A stretch of 64,000 nt of DNA from Escherichia hormaechei_A (GCA_042434945.1 CP170191.1:1488001-1552000); one strand, 5' to 3'; positions 25,995-34,375 are shown, counted from the stretch's first letter. Notes: generated by a model from the sequence alone, not told the origin. Program-made: numbers and translations.

Positions 25995-26677
25995 AAAATC
26001 TTGCCGAGAGTATTCGCAATTTTGACCGGGAACTGGTTCGCCGCGTAGCGCACAACCTGCCTGAGCAGTACACCGAGCGCGAACAAACGCAGCAGGTGGC
26101 TCAGATTATCAACGGGCTATTCGTACAGCTGACCGCTGCATTCCCAGCAAGCATGGTTAATCGCAGTCAGGAAGACGTGAACGAGATTCGCCGTCAGTGG
26201 GTGCTGGCGTTCAAAGAAAACGGGATAACCACCTTGGAGCAGGTTGAAGCCGGCATGCGCATGGTGCGCCGTCAGGAGCGACCATTCCTGCCTTCACCAG
26301 GCCAGTTTATCAAGTGGTGCAGGGAAGGGCGCTGTGTGTTGGGGATCTCTACCTCAGACGTCATGGCTGAATACTGGAAGTGGCGTAAGCTGGTGTTCCG
26401 GTATCCGAGTAGTGAGCAGTATCCGTGGCCGAAGCCGGTTTTTTACCACATCTGTCTGGAACTGCGGCGTCGCGGAACTGATGGCCAACTGAGTCAGAAA
26501 GAACTTGAGCGTGAAGCTGGCGAAATTCTGAATATGTGGGAAAAGCGTGTGCTGGCCGGGCAGCCAATTCCGCCTGTTCGGCGGGCGTTGCCCTCACCAG
26601 TATCACCTAAGGGGCCGACACCGGCAGAGCTTTTGAAAGCCAAATACGAGCGCTTGAAGAATTGTGGAAGGGTATAA
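25991..26677 (+). CDS. Replication protein P (helicase loader)
   Basis: A 228-aa lambda P-type protein, MKNLAESIRNFDRELVRRVA at its start, with the conserved segment QERPFLPSPGQFIKWCREG near residues 95-115. P proteins recruit the host DnaB helicase to the O-ori complex. The start overlaps the O stop (ATGA). It is the last gene of the rightward replication operon before the AT-rich cargo segment. Confidence 0.87.
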   Translation: MKNLAESIRNFDRELVRRVAHNLPEQYTEREQTQQVAQIINGLFVQLTAAFPASMVNRSQEDVNEIRRQWVLAFKENGITTLEQVEAGMRMVRRQERPFLPSPGQFIKWCREGRCVLGISTSDVMAEYWKWRKLVFRYPSSEQYPWPKPVFYHICLELRRRGTDGQLSQKELEREAGEILNMWEKRVLAGQPIPPVRRALPSPVSPKGPTPAELLKAKYERLKNCGRV

Positions 26678-26915
26678 GTATGCGAATGCTTACTCTGCCA
26701 AATGTTAATATACTCGATAACTTTAGGATTATCTTAGTCAGTGATTAATACAAGCACATTAGAAGTAATTTAATGTCTTTGTTGGCTTTATTGGGATATT
26801 TCCGGAATTCATATCGGAATGAGCTTAAAACAAAGTATTCATTTATTTTTGGTTTATTGAAATTTATATAAAGTACATCCACTATAGATATGTGCAAATG
26901 CAGTACTTTCTTTTT

Positions 26916-26944
26916 TTGACATTATCCTAAGCTGGAGCTTTAAC
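26916..26944 (+). promoter_or_regulatory. Promoter of the first ivy gene
   Basis: TTGACA (perfect -35), 17-bp spacer, TTTAAC as -10, 16 bp before the start codon. This would give a short leader containing AGAGGAA. No repressor operator is present, so it is likely active in the lysogen. Confidence 0.6.
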
Positions 26945-26960
26945 TTTTAGAGGAAAACAT

Positions 26961-27407
26961 ATGCTTAAGCTAATTGTGACAACTTTATCCCTGTTAACTG
27001 CAACTGCTGCCTATGCGCAAACTGAGATGACAGTAAGCAGTCTGGCGACGGATAGTGAAACCAGTAAAGCATTTCATGAGATGTCGAAGGATCATAACCT
27101 GCCGGACTGGGTGATGAAAGGCGGAACCAGTACACCAGCGACCAAGGTAACCTTGGACAATAAAACCTACCAGGTTGTTTCTGCCTGCAAACCCCATGAT
27201 TGTGCAGCAGAACAAATTGCGATCTTGTACGCACCAGATAGCAAGAGCATGTCAGGGGTGTTTTCTAAACAATCTGGAGAAGAAAATAAGCAGAAATTGG
27301 TGTGGCTGAATTCAGGAAGTGATATCTCGATAGATGGTAGGACGGTCCTTTTTGCTGCTCTCAGTGGCAGCCTTCAAAACCATCCAGATGCCTTTAACTT
27401 CAAGTAA
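26961..27407 (+). CDS. Ivy-type inhibitor of C-type lysozyme (copy 1)
   Basis: A 148-aa periplasmic protein with a signal peptide ending about TAAYA (residue 19). The mature part follows E. coli Ivy closely: LPDWVMKGGTSTPA, CKPHDC at 76-81, ending VLFAALSGSLQNHPDAFNFK. In Ivy the CKPHDC loop, with its central histidine, plugs the lysozyme active site; it is intact here. It has its own promoter and a terminator downstream, typical of a prophage cargo gene. Confidence 0.9.
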   Translation: MLKLIVTTLSLLTATAAYAQTEMTVSSLATDSETSKAFHEMSKDHNLPDWVMKGGTSTPATKVTLDNKTYQVVSACKPHDCAAEQIAILYAPDSKSMSGVFSKQSGEENKQKLVWLNSGSDISIDGRTVLFAALSGSLQNHPDAFNFK

Positions 27408-27543
27408 ATATGGAGCCTCTACTGCTGTTGTGTGTGATTGTCTTTAAGTTTCATTAATAAGTTGCTACCTCTTGGGAACTTGCCGGCAGGTATTACGCCA
27501 TTACTCTGGCTATGGCTAAAATGTAATCCTGCTTTTGAGTACC

Positions 27544-27574
27544 ACGTCGGGTTATGTCTGCCCGACGTTTTTTT
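27544..27574 (+). terminator. Terminator downstream of ivy copy 1
   Basis: An 8-bp stem ACGTCGGG/CCCGACGT with a 9-nt loop and seven T. It lies 137 bp beyond the gene. Confidence 0.85.
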
Positions 27575-28053
27575 ATTTCATAATATACGCCTGTTAAATA
27601 TGAGCTGTTTCCCGGCCATCATAAAGTACCAGTCCTAAAACAACGTTTTTTGGGGGACGTTAAATCCTGTTACCAAGCTAATATCGCCATTCTGCATTAA
27701 TGCCACATATTGCTTGTCTATCAACCTGTCCGGCGTGGTAGGAAGTTTTAACATATCACACTTATATCCATCAAATGTTGGTTAAATGTAGCCTTACTTG
27801 ATTAACTTCACCAAATGAATGCAGATTCGGTGTTCAGTAGCGTTGCTTCATCAAAATTCTATATTTTACTGCTACCTTCAAGAAAGAAACGATCGCCTTG
27901 AACTGAAATAGAAAGTTCGTGTCTGCACAATTGAAAAGGGAAGAGGGGCAGGAAACAGGTACCTTAGCAGCCATTTCGAGAGAGCTAGTTAAGGAGCGTA
28001 GATTTATTTACGCTCCGGGTTGATGGCATAGAACTGCTGCCTAGAAATCTGAC
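27575..28053. other. Gene-free AT-rich interval
   Basis: No open frame here has both a ribosome-binding site and recognisable composition. The interval separates ivy copy 1 from a convergent lipoprotein gene. Short frames seem to be chance products of AT-rich DNA. Confidence 0.5.
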
Positions 28054-28275
28054 TTACCTGATCTGGGTGATTTCTTTCACTTCTGCGCGGTTAATCTGCT
28101 GTCTGACACCATTCGCATCCACATACCCTACTAATCCGGCGCTGGTTTCTTTAGGTTTTACTTCACTAATAATTGTTCGTCCGTCCTGAGTGACAATACT
28201 GTATGAATGTTTAGCGCATCCTACAGTAAATATAGTGACGGCAGTGAGGAGGGAAAGAGTTACAACTTTTTTCAT
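28054..28275 (-). CDS. YgdI/YgdR-type small lipoprotein (DUF903)
   Basis: A 73-aa lipoprotein with a signal peptide and lipobox ending TVGC (C20), followed by YSIVTQDGRTIISEVKPKE and INRAEVKEITQI, the compact SH3-like fold of the YgdI/YgdR family. These sit in the outer or inner membrane facing the periplasm; function unknown. It is the last gene of a minus-strand set after the LuxR-type regulator (47-bp gap), and GGAGCAC precedes its start. Confidence 0.8.
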   Translation of the reverse strand: MKKVVTLSLLTAVTIFTVGCAKHSYSIVTQDGRTIISEVKPKETSAGLVGYVDANGVRQQINRAEVKEITQIR

Positions 28276-28322
28276 CGAGTGCTCCTTAGATTTTAGGTAT
28301 AAAAGTTTATAAAAAATTTTAA

Positions 28323-28958
28323 TTACCGCTTACATTTATGCCTCCATTTTTTGTCAATTATTTCTTTGTTTCGTTCATAATACCGCATAAACATACCGTA
28401 TCCTCGGTAACCAAATTTTTGTACAATCCTGCTTCGGTAACAGGTAGCAGTCTTTTCAACAAGACAAAATTTTTTTTGAATTTCAGCAATGCTGTCGTTA
28501 TCAAGTAGACTCTGAAGAATATCTAACTCTTTTACAGTCAGTCGCGGATAGTGATGGTAAATCATACTGATTCGGCGTCTTAAATAAGCATGATATAAGG
28601 ACATAATTGAGTCATGCATACTTCCCCTTAGATTGACATAAATATGATACTCACAATCTTCAGGGTAAAAACGTCCGTGCCCGGATATATCAAGCCAAAT
28701 CCAGTCAGCGCCCTTTTTTAGCGACTCGCGTAGTTTATTGAACCCCCTCCAGTTACCTTCCTTGAAAATTCGGCCATCAATAAGTACCCGAATCTTACCT
28801 TTTCCTCTTATAATAGCCGGAGGATGAGTGATTCCATCATATGTCATATGAACCAAAGGCAAGCCGGTTATCTGTTTTAAACCATAAAAAAGGTAGAAGT
28901 CATCCGTAAGTAAAATACTGATGTTTTTACTGTTAATAAAATAGATATATTTTTCCAT
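28323..28958 (-). CDS. LuxR-type HTH regulator
   Basis: A 211-aa protein whose C-terminal region (about 139-195) reads LTVKELDILQSLLDNDSIAE, then VEKTATCYRSRIVQKFG, a GerE/LuxR DNA-binding domain. The N-terminal 130 residues resemble no sensor domain I can name. It lies 19 bp after a putative lysozyme inhibitor gene on the same strand. It probably controls this cargo cluster, which is inference from position. Its AT-rich codon use differs from neighbouring phage genes. Confidence 0.75.
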   Translation of the reverse strand: MEKYIYFINSKNISILLTDDFYLFYGLKQITGLPLVHMTYDGITHPPAIIRGKGKIRVLIDGRIFKEGNWRGFNKLRESLKKGADWIWLDISGHGRFYPEDCEYHIYVNLRGSMHDSIMSLYHAYLRRRISMIYHHYPRLTVKELDILQSLLDNDSIAEIQKKFCLVEKTATCYRSRIVQKFGYRGYGMFMRYYERNKEIIDKKWRHKCKR

Positions 28959-28977
28959 TTACACATAATGCGTCATC

Positions 28978-29376
28978 TCAATCCGTAAAGTTAATTGCCA
29001 GAACATAGCAATTACACTGTTGATCCCGATGCGTGCTTTTAACAATAATCTTATACATACCGGATACTGGGGCGATGAAGACATTACTATTATCCAGTCG
29101 GGTGTTCATCTTACTTCCTCTGTGATCCGGGCCAGTCACTCTCAGTTCAAAGCGTTTATCTGATATCTCCAATCTGAGGTGCTGAGATTTCTGCAGAAAC
29201 ACATGGTATTCATCAAATTCACCACTTTTAATTTTGCCATGAAACTCGGTATAGCTTGGCAGACTGTAGTTCTTCACATAAAACGAACTAGCATTAGTTT
29301 TATGTGATATGGCTATCATAAAGAAACACAGGAGATAGATAACTGATAGGCTAATTAGAGACTTCAAATTACGCAT
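28978..29376 (-). CDS. Putative PliG/PliI-type lysozyme inhibitor
   Basis: A 132-aa secreted protein, signal peptide to about residue 29. The mature part reads HGKIKSGEFDEYHVFLQKSQ, a xGPD turn and APVSGMYKIIV (102-112). The order parallels E. coli PliG (SGEIKGYDYDTYTFYAKKGQ, a GPG turn, PASGKYELRV), including the SG-x-Y motif (S105, G106, Y108) used by PliI/PliG inhibitors. I recognise this by eye, and overall identity is low, so another periplasmic PPC-like beta fold remains possible. AAGGGGATG precedes the start. Confidence 0.6.
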   Translation of the reverse strand: MRNLKSLISLSVIYLLCFFMIAISHKTNASSFYVKNYSLPSYTEFHGKIKSGEFDEYHVFLQKSQHLRLEISDKRFELRVTGPDHRGSKMNTRLDNSNVFIAPVSGMYKIIVKSTHRDQQCNCYVLAINFTD

Positions 29377-29970
29377 AACACATCCCCTTATCTTTACTTC
29401 TGCGTCCTGAACTGCATGCCCCCGAAGTGTTTGTTATAACATAACATTCAGAGTCTGGTCAGACAAGTTACAAGGCAATTATGCATACAACTTTTGATTA
29501 TTAAATATTGGTGAGATTTGAATGTGTATTCATAAATATCGATTAAGTATTTCCTATTTAGTAACAAAGTATCTTCAGATAGTTGGGCTATGCTTATGTT
29601 ATTATTTGGAAAATATTTAAAGTGGTAGAGTGGTGGACTTGTGAGAAACATAAATAAAATAATGTGGCTGGGTATTTTTAAAGTGCTGCTGTTACAGATA
29701 ATTCCTGGAGAATGTTATTGAGAAATTATTTTTTCAGATATGTTTTAAGTGAGGTGAGGAACGTCTTATATACATAAAAAATAGGACGTAAATTAATCAA
29801 AATATGTACACGATATGTTCAATCTTTGCTTTTTTATAACAATGACGTTCTTTCCACTCTCTTGAGTATGCGTACAAAAGCAGTAAAAGTAGTTATGCTT
29901 TACATAAGACGTTTACTAACGTGGCTTCCCCGGAAGTCCAAAAAGAGTAATGTCTGAATAGGAGGTTATC
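29377..29970. other. AT-rich divergent intergenic region
   Basis: About 590 bp between the minus-strand PliG-like operon and the second ivy gene, probably holding promoters for both. A dyad, GTCTGGTCAGAC at 29453-29464, lies about 80 bp upstream of the PliG-like start. No credible gene is seen. Confidence 0.45.
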
Positions 29971-30438
29971 ATGTACAGGAGCCTTATCGGTCTTTCATTA
30001 TTGTTCTTAGCGGAAGGAAGTTCTGCTAACGATAACATAACTATTAATATGCTCGCTAACAATTCATCGACGCAAAACTGTTTTCATCAGATGGTGAAAG
30101 CAAATCAGCTGCCGACTTGGGTGATCCGTAACGCATCGAATTATCCAACTCTAGAAATGACCATTCGTGAAGAACACTATTACGTCATGAAAGCCTGTAA
30201 CCCTGATGATTGTGAACGCGAAAAAATCGTAATTGCTTACTCTCCACTACGAAATATTCTATCTGGTGTGTTCGCCTTTACCGAAACCCCTGAACAACAG
30301 CAACTTAAGTGGCTTGGGATTAGTGATGAACTCCCTGATGGAAAGGCTCTGTTGTTTGCCGCATTGTCAGGAAGCCTTGAAAAGCTACGGGAGAATTTTA
30401 CTAGTATGAATATAATGCCTCAAAAGGCGGAAGAATGA
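29971..30438 (+). CDS. Ivy-family protein with altered inhibitory loop (copy 2)
   Basis: A 155-aa protein with a signal peptide ending about residue 19 (GSSA). The Ivy fold is recognisable: NQLPTWVIRNAS, CNPDDC at 76-81 in the place of CKPHDC, and LLFAALSGSLEKL at the end. The lysine and histidine of the inhibitory loop are replaced by N and D, while both cysteines remain. It may be inactive against C-type lysozyme or aimed at another target. AGGAGG precedes the start; a bidirectional terminator follows. Confidence 0.8.
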   Translation: MYRSLIGLSLLFLAEGSSANDNITINMLANNSSTQNCFHQMVKANQLPTWVIRNASNYPTLEMTIREEHYYVMKACNPDDCEREKIVIAYSPLRNILSGVFAFTETPEQQQLKWLGISDELPDGKALLFAALSGSLEKLRENFTSMNIMPQKAEE

Positions 30439-30477
30439 CGACAGATCCGCTTAGGTTTAAGGCAAAGCAAAATGAAG

Positions 30478-30504
30478 GCGGCGGCAGAAAAGCCGCCGCG
30501 TTTT
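30478..30504. terminator. Terminator between ivy copy 2 and hchA
   Basis: An 8-bp GC stem GCGGCGGC/GCCGCCGC with AGAAAA loop, then GTTTT on the plus strand. It lies between convergent genes. Confidence 0.75.
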
Positions 30505-30517
30505 AGAGCAATGGACT

Positions 30518-31375
30518 TTAATTTTGAGTGGCATAAGCGGAGAGTAACTCTGATGCAGCGAGCCGCCCCAGAGCATTGGCGGCAAATGGGCTGTCTCCAG
30601 TCAGCACGTTACGATCCTTGTGAACTGAACCTGTGATGTCATTATTAACAATGTTAATACCCATTTCACACAGTTTTTCTCCGAAATACCATGTTAGATG
30701 TCCCGGCATATATCCAATATCGGGGGTTTGCCTATCCGCAGTGTCCGGAAATGCACATATCGAATACCCGTGAAGGGGATTTATGCCGTGCCTGAGCGAG
30801 AGGAAAGCGGCAGGTCCGTGACACAACGATATGACAAATGTGCCATTACTCATCGCCCAACGAAGCGTCTCTGCTACTGCCTGGCTTTCAGACAGAGCAA
30901 TTAGCGCACCGTGGCCACCTGGTATGAAGATGGCTGCATAGTCGCTTTGAGCCTCCAGACCCAAACGTATATCCGACAGCTTGCGTGGATGCCTGAACGC
31001 ATCACGATAGCGTTCATAGAACGGCATAATTAACTTATCCTGAGAGGGCATCGCCCAGAATTCAAACTTTGCCATATTTCCGGAAAGTGTGACTATTTCA
31101 AAATCAAACCCGGCGGCACGCATGTGATACATTGGAACCAGTGTTTCCACAGGATGATTTCCTGTGGAAAAGAGGGAGCCGTTGTCCATGGGCAGATAGC
31201 GTTCATCTGCTGCGATCACTAGTACCTTCTTGTTTCCCTGGTAGGGGTTAGAATATTCATAGTTACTTAAATCGGTCACCGGATTGGTAAATTCACTCAG
31301 GGAATAGTCAGACGGGAAAAAGGCGTTATCTTCAGCAGGATCAATTCTTGGGCTCTTGCTTTTCATTTCTTTCAT
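30518..31375 (-). CDS. hchA: HchA (Hsp31), glyoxalase III and protein-repair chaperone
   Basis: A 285-aa member of the DJ-1/PfpI superfamily, closely similar to E. coli Hsp31 over its whole length. With this start the catalytic residues fall at C185, H186 (SLCHGPAAF) and D214, the E. coli numbering. It converts methylglyoxal to lactate without glutathione and acts as a holding chaperone or deglycase. The start ATG at 31373-31375 follows GAGGA by 7 bp; an upstream GTG would add six residues. An unusual cargo gene for a prophage. Confidence 0.92.
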   Translation of the reverse strand: MKEMKSKSPRIDPAEDNAFFPSDYSLSEFTNPVTDLSNYEYSNPYQGNKKVLVIAADERYLPMDNGSLFSTGNHPVETLVPMYHMRAAGFDFEIVTLSGNMAKFEFWAMPSQDKLIMPFYERYRDAFRHPRKLSDIRLGLEAQSDYAAIFIPGGHGALIALSESQAVAETLRWAMSNGTFVISLCHGPAAFLSLRHGINPLHGYSICAFPDTADRQTPDIGYMPGHLTWYFGEKLCEMGINIVNNDITGSVHKDRNVLTGDSPFAANALGRLAASELLSAYATQN

Positions 31376-31628
31376 CGGCATGTCCTCAGCCACAGGGAGT
31401 TAAAGTCATCAAACTATTTTAATCTATCCCTGTAACACTGGCTCTGTTATACGCGTAAATCAGAATTTGCGGCGGTTTACCAGCCATATACAAAGATGTT
31501 TTCAACCACCGTCCTTCGCGCTTCGACTGCGCTAGATGGTGAAATGCGTATAAATTTAATGGTGACTTACCTCGACGATTTTTTATGTCCTTTCAAACTG
31601 ATAGTGTAAATTTTGTGCTTTTAATGCG
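31376..31628. other. Intergenic region between hchA and the dinI-like gene
   Basis: A divergent promoter region. I see no gene in it; the hchA promoter should lie in its left part. Confidence 0.4.
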
Positions 31629-31677
31629 TTGCAAAATCCGTGAGATACGTTTATATATACTGTATATGCATACAGTT
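31629..31677 (+). promoter_or_regulatory. SOS promoter with LexA box
   Basis: TTGCAA (31629-31634), 17-bp spacer, TATATA (31652-31657), immediately followed by TACTGTATATGCATACAGTT (31658-31677), a near-consensus LexA box with perfect CTG-N10-CAG. It controls the dinI-like gene 20 bp downstream. Confidence 0.9.
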
Positions 31678-31696
31678 GTTCGTTGCGGAGGGAAAA

Positions 31697-31921
31697 ATGA
31701 AAATCGAGTTAACCATTGATCGCATGAAGATACTTCCTGTTGGAGCTATACCTGCGCTCGAGTCAGAACTGCTCAAAAGACTTAGCAAGCAGTTTGATGG
31801 TTGCCAGATTACGATTAAGCGTGCCAGCAATGATGGATTGACTGTTTTCGGAGGCGACAAGAAAGAGGTCGAACATATCGTGCAGGAGACCTGGGAAAGC
31901 GTGGACGAGTGGTTTTATTAA
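31697..31921 (+). CDS. DinI-like SOS protein
   Basis: A 74-aa DinI-family protein, MKIELTIDRMKILPVGAIPA at its start, ending VQETWESVDEWFY, the acidic C-terminal helix typical of DinI. DinI binds RecA filaments and modulates SOS. GCGGAGGG precedes this ATG; an upstream in-frame ATG lies inside the promoter. The LexA box makes it DNA-damage inducible. Confidence 0.88.
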   Translation: MKIELTIDRMKILPVGAIPALESELLKRLSKQFDGCQITIKRASNDGLTVFGGDKKEVEHIVQETWESVDEWFY

Positions 31922-32027
31922 TCGCGTGAATTTCACTGGAGCAGTTTCAAAGAGTATCGCTGTTTGCGTTCCCCTGGCTGTTCCCGATTACTGTTTGCCG
32001 CGTCAATAAGTCGCTCTGGGGGAAATA

Positions 32028-32270
32028 GTGTGTAGTGCAGATGCCTTTAATGCAGATGATCAATGGTACGACGTGGTCAGAAGGGCCGATAAAGCAGTTA
32101 TCTATAGCTTCCCGGCGGAAGGAAGATATCTGGTTTATCGAGTAAATGGAATAGTTTCATTACGACCCTTACTCGAAGAGGAAGAAATCTTCACTCTTAA
32201 CGGGTTTATGCAATTTGCAAAACGGCTTGGGTACCGAATTACACCACCGTCTGATATCATTCTTTCATAG
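32028..32270 (+). CDS. Hypothetical 80-aa phage protein
   Basis: An 80-aa protein starting at GTG 32028 (MCSADAFNADDQWYDVVRRA) with GGGGGAAATA upstream. It is soluble and acidic, with no motif I recognise. It lies 106 bp after the dinI-like gene and could be on the same SOS-induced transcript, which would make it a candidate in induction; that is inference. Confidence 0.55.
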   Translation: MCSADAFNADDQWYDVVRRADKAVIYSFPAEGRYLVYRVNGIVSLRPLLEEEEIFTLNGFMQFAKRLGYRITPPSDIILS

Positions 32271-32309
32271 GCCTGAACACCCTATACCTGATGCGCCACG
32301 GAGAGAACC

Positions 32310-32912
32310 ATGGCGCTGGAATTACAACTTATCAAACACCATTCAGGAATACTGATCCCGGCCACACCCGAGACCAGTGATATCCTGCAATCCAAAACCC
32401 GGCTCGGCGATGTTCTTGTTGCCGAGTTCAGGCGACTACGAAACCCGGCATTCCACCGGCGATTTTTCGCGCTTCTCAATCTCGGTTTTGAATACTGGGA
32501 ACCAATCGGCGGGGCTATCTCGAGTAACGAGCGGAAGCTAATCACCGGCTACGCAAAGTTCCTGGCTTCTTATGGCGGGAATGAGAACGCGCTGATCGAT
32601 GCTGCTGAGCAGTATCTGGAGCAAGTCGCATACCGCCGGGTCACGAATGGCATTAGCCTGTGCAAGTCCTTCGATGCTTACCGCTCATGGGTAATCGTCG
32701 AGGCAGGGCACTTTGATGCTATTCAGCTACCTGACGGCACACTCAAAAAGCATCCACGTAGCATCTCATTCGCCAACATGGACGAACTCGAGTTCCAGCA
32801 ACTTTATAAAGCTGCGCTCGATGTTCTTTGGCGCTGGGTCCTGTCTCGTTCATTCCGCAGTCGCGATGAGGCCGAAAATGTCGCCGCGCAGCTGCTTGGC
32901 TTTGCGGGGTGA
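32310..32912 (+). CDS. DUF1367 family protein
   Basis: A 200-aa protein, MALELQLIKHHSGILIPATP at its start, with RRLRNPAFHRRFFALLNLGFEYW and LWRWVLSRSFRSRDEAENVA. This is the DUF1367 family, common in lambdoid phages between replication and Q genes, in the nin-like recombination region. Function unknown. The stop overlaps the next start (TGATG). Confidence 0.82.
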   Translation: MALELQLIKHHSGILIPATPETSDILQSKTRLGDVLVAEFRRLRNPAFHRRFFALLNLGFEYWEPIGGAISSNERKLITGYAKFLASYGGNENALIDAAEQYLEQVAYRRVTNGISLCKSFDAYRSWVIVEAGHFDAIQLPDGTLKKHPRSISFANMDELEFQQLYKAALDVLWRWVLSRSFRSRDEAENVAAQLLGFAG

Positions 32913-33118
32913 TGGGCATGCAACATTCATGGTTCCATCATACCGAATGCAGCACCGAACAGGCCGACGAACTGGTTAAGCGTTACAGAGCGCGCGGTGT
33001 GAGAGTGGAGCGCAGCCTTAACCAGGATTACGTGACCTGGATTGTCAGTGCATTACTTCCGACCTCACATACACCAGCGCGCCCGGATAGCCGCTGGCGA
33101 AACCGGATGTGGGGATGA
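32912..33118 (+). CDS. Hypothetical 68-aa protein
   Basis: A small basic protein, MGMQHSWFHHTECSTEQADE at its start. The start overlaps the DUF1367 stop and the end lies 2 bp before the rusA start, so it is part of a tightly coupled set. No function recognised. Confidence 0.6.
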   Translation: MGMQHSWFHHTECSTEQADELVKRYRARGVRVERSLNQDYVTWIVSALLPTSHTPARPDSRWRNRMWG

Positions 33119-33120
33119 AC

Positions 33121-33483
33121 GTGAATACATATCAAATCACTTTGCCCTGGCCGCCGAGCAACAACCGGTATTACCGGCACAACCGCGGGCGTACGCATAT
33201 TAGTGCTGATGGCGTCGCTTACCGCTATGCGGTCGCCAGTGTCATTCGAAGCGCCCGGCTTAATATCCGGACGGCCGCACAACTCAAAATCCGAATTGAA
33301 TGTCACATGCCCGACCGCCGGCGCCGCGATCTGGATAACCTCCAAAAAGCTGCATTCGACGCTTTAACTAAGGCGGGATTATGGCTGGATGATTGCCAGG
33401 TAGTCGACTATCGCGTTGTGAAGATGCCTGTCGTTAAGGGCGGGAAATTAGAACTCACCATTACCGAGCTGGAGACCGCATGA
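33121..33483 (+). CDS. rusA: RusA, Holliday junction resolvase
   Basis: A 120-aa resolvase nearly identical to E. coli RusA (DLP12): MNTYQITLPWPPSNNRYYRH at the start. Catalytic D70 and D72 (RRDLDN) and D91 (LDD) fall at the E. coli positions when the GTG at 33121 is used. GGGG lies 6 bp upstream. It resolves recombination and replication intermediates before packaging. The stop overlaps the Q start. Confidence 0.93.
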   Translation: MNTYQITLPWPPSNNRYYRHNRGRTHISADGVAYRYAVASVIRSARLNIRTAAQLKIRIECHMPDRRRRDLDNLQKAAFDALTKAGLWLDDCQVVDYRVVKMPVVKGGKLELTITELETA

Positions 33484-34295
33484 ATCTTGAAAATACCCTC
33501 AAATATCACTTCGCCAAGTCGACGCTTATTAGCGACTCTCCGCGCGCCACTGCTTCAGATTCACTGACCGGGACTGATGTTATGGCTGCCATGGGCATGA
33601 CCCAGGAACGCGCCGCCATGGGATACAGTGCCTTCCTCGGAAAGATGGGCATCAGTTACAACGACCGGGCAAGGGCGATTGAGTTGCTGGCTGAGTACGC
33701 GTTAACCAAATGCGATAAGGTTGCCGCGCTGCGCAAGCTGGACGATGCCGTTAAGCCACTGGTAATGCGGCAGCTGGCCACCTTCGCTTTTGAGGATTAT
33801 TCCCGCAGCGCCGCAAGCGTGAAACAGTGTGATTGCTGCTCGGGGCAGGGATTCATTGAGGCTGATGTTTTCACGATGAAATCGCACTACACCATGAGGC
33901 TTCCACAGTGGGCAAAAGACCTTAAGCAATCTCCGAGTGATTTCGAGGTTAAACGCCAGGTGAAAGAGGTGGTGCGGGTTCTATGTTCGGCCTGTAAAGG
34001 TAAAAAAGTTGTCAGCTGCGCCTGCAAAGACTGCCACGGGCGCGGTAAAGCAGTGAATCAGGACCTCACTGAAAAGCAGGGCGTGCCGGTTCTTGCAAAC
34101 TGTAAGCGTTGCGGCGGACGAGGATATGAGCGTATCCCCTCAACTGAGGCTTACGCTGCGGTGCGCCAGATAACGGATACAATCAGCCTAGATACCTGGA
34201 AGAAGTCTGTTAAGCCCTTTTACGATCAGCTAATCACCAAATTTGACATCGAAGAAGCATGGGCCGATGCGCAATTGAAGCAGATAACAAAATAG
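33480..34295 (+). CDS. Q-type late antiterminator with zinc motifs
   Basis: A 271-aa protein of the phage-82-like Q family. It has four Cys clusters resembling DnaJ zinc repeats: CDCCSGQG (117-124), CSACKGK (169-175), CKDCHGRG (182-189) and CKRCGGRG (208-215). Q proteins load on RNA polymerase paused near pR' and let it read through terminators into lysis and structural genes. A candidate pR' and tR' follow directly. The start overlaps rusA by 4 bp (ATGA). Confidence 0.88.
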   Translation: MNLENTLKYHFAKSTLISDSPRATASDSLTGTDVMAAMGMTQERAAMGYSAFLGKMGISYNDRARAIELLAEYALTKCDKVAALRKLDDAVKPLVMRQLATFAFEDYSRSAASVKQCDCCSGQGFIEADVFTMKSHYTMRLPQWAKDLKQSPSDFEVKRQVKEVVRVLCSACKGKKVVSCACKDCHGRGKAVNQDLTEKQGVPVLANCKRCGGRGYERIPSTEAYAAVRQITDTISLDTWKKSVKPFYDQLITKFDIEEAWADAQLKQITK

Positions 34296-34317
34296 GGCGT
34301 TATTTTATCGTGAGCTA

Positions 34318-34345
34318 TTTACTTTTCCCGAATCTGTGGTAATTT
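34318..34345 (+). promoter_or_regulatory. Putative late promoter pR'
   Basis: TTTACT (34318-34323), 16-bp spacer, TAATTT (34340-34345) preceded by TGG, an extended -10. It lies 22 bp after the Q gene, in the position of pR' in lambdoid phages. Confidence 0.55.
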
Positions 34346-34375
34346 TGCTCTAACGATGGGTTATTGCCTTCGTTT

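Noticed and set aside
27438..27638. 66-aa gene downstream of ivy copy 1
   Set aside because: It spans the ivy terminator hairpin and has no convincing start signal.
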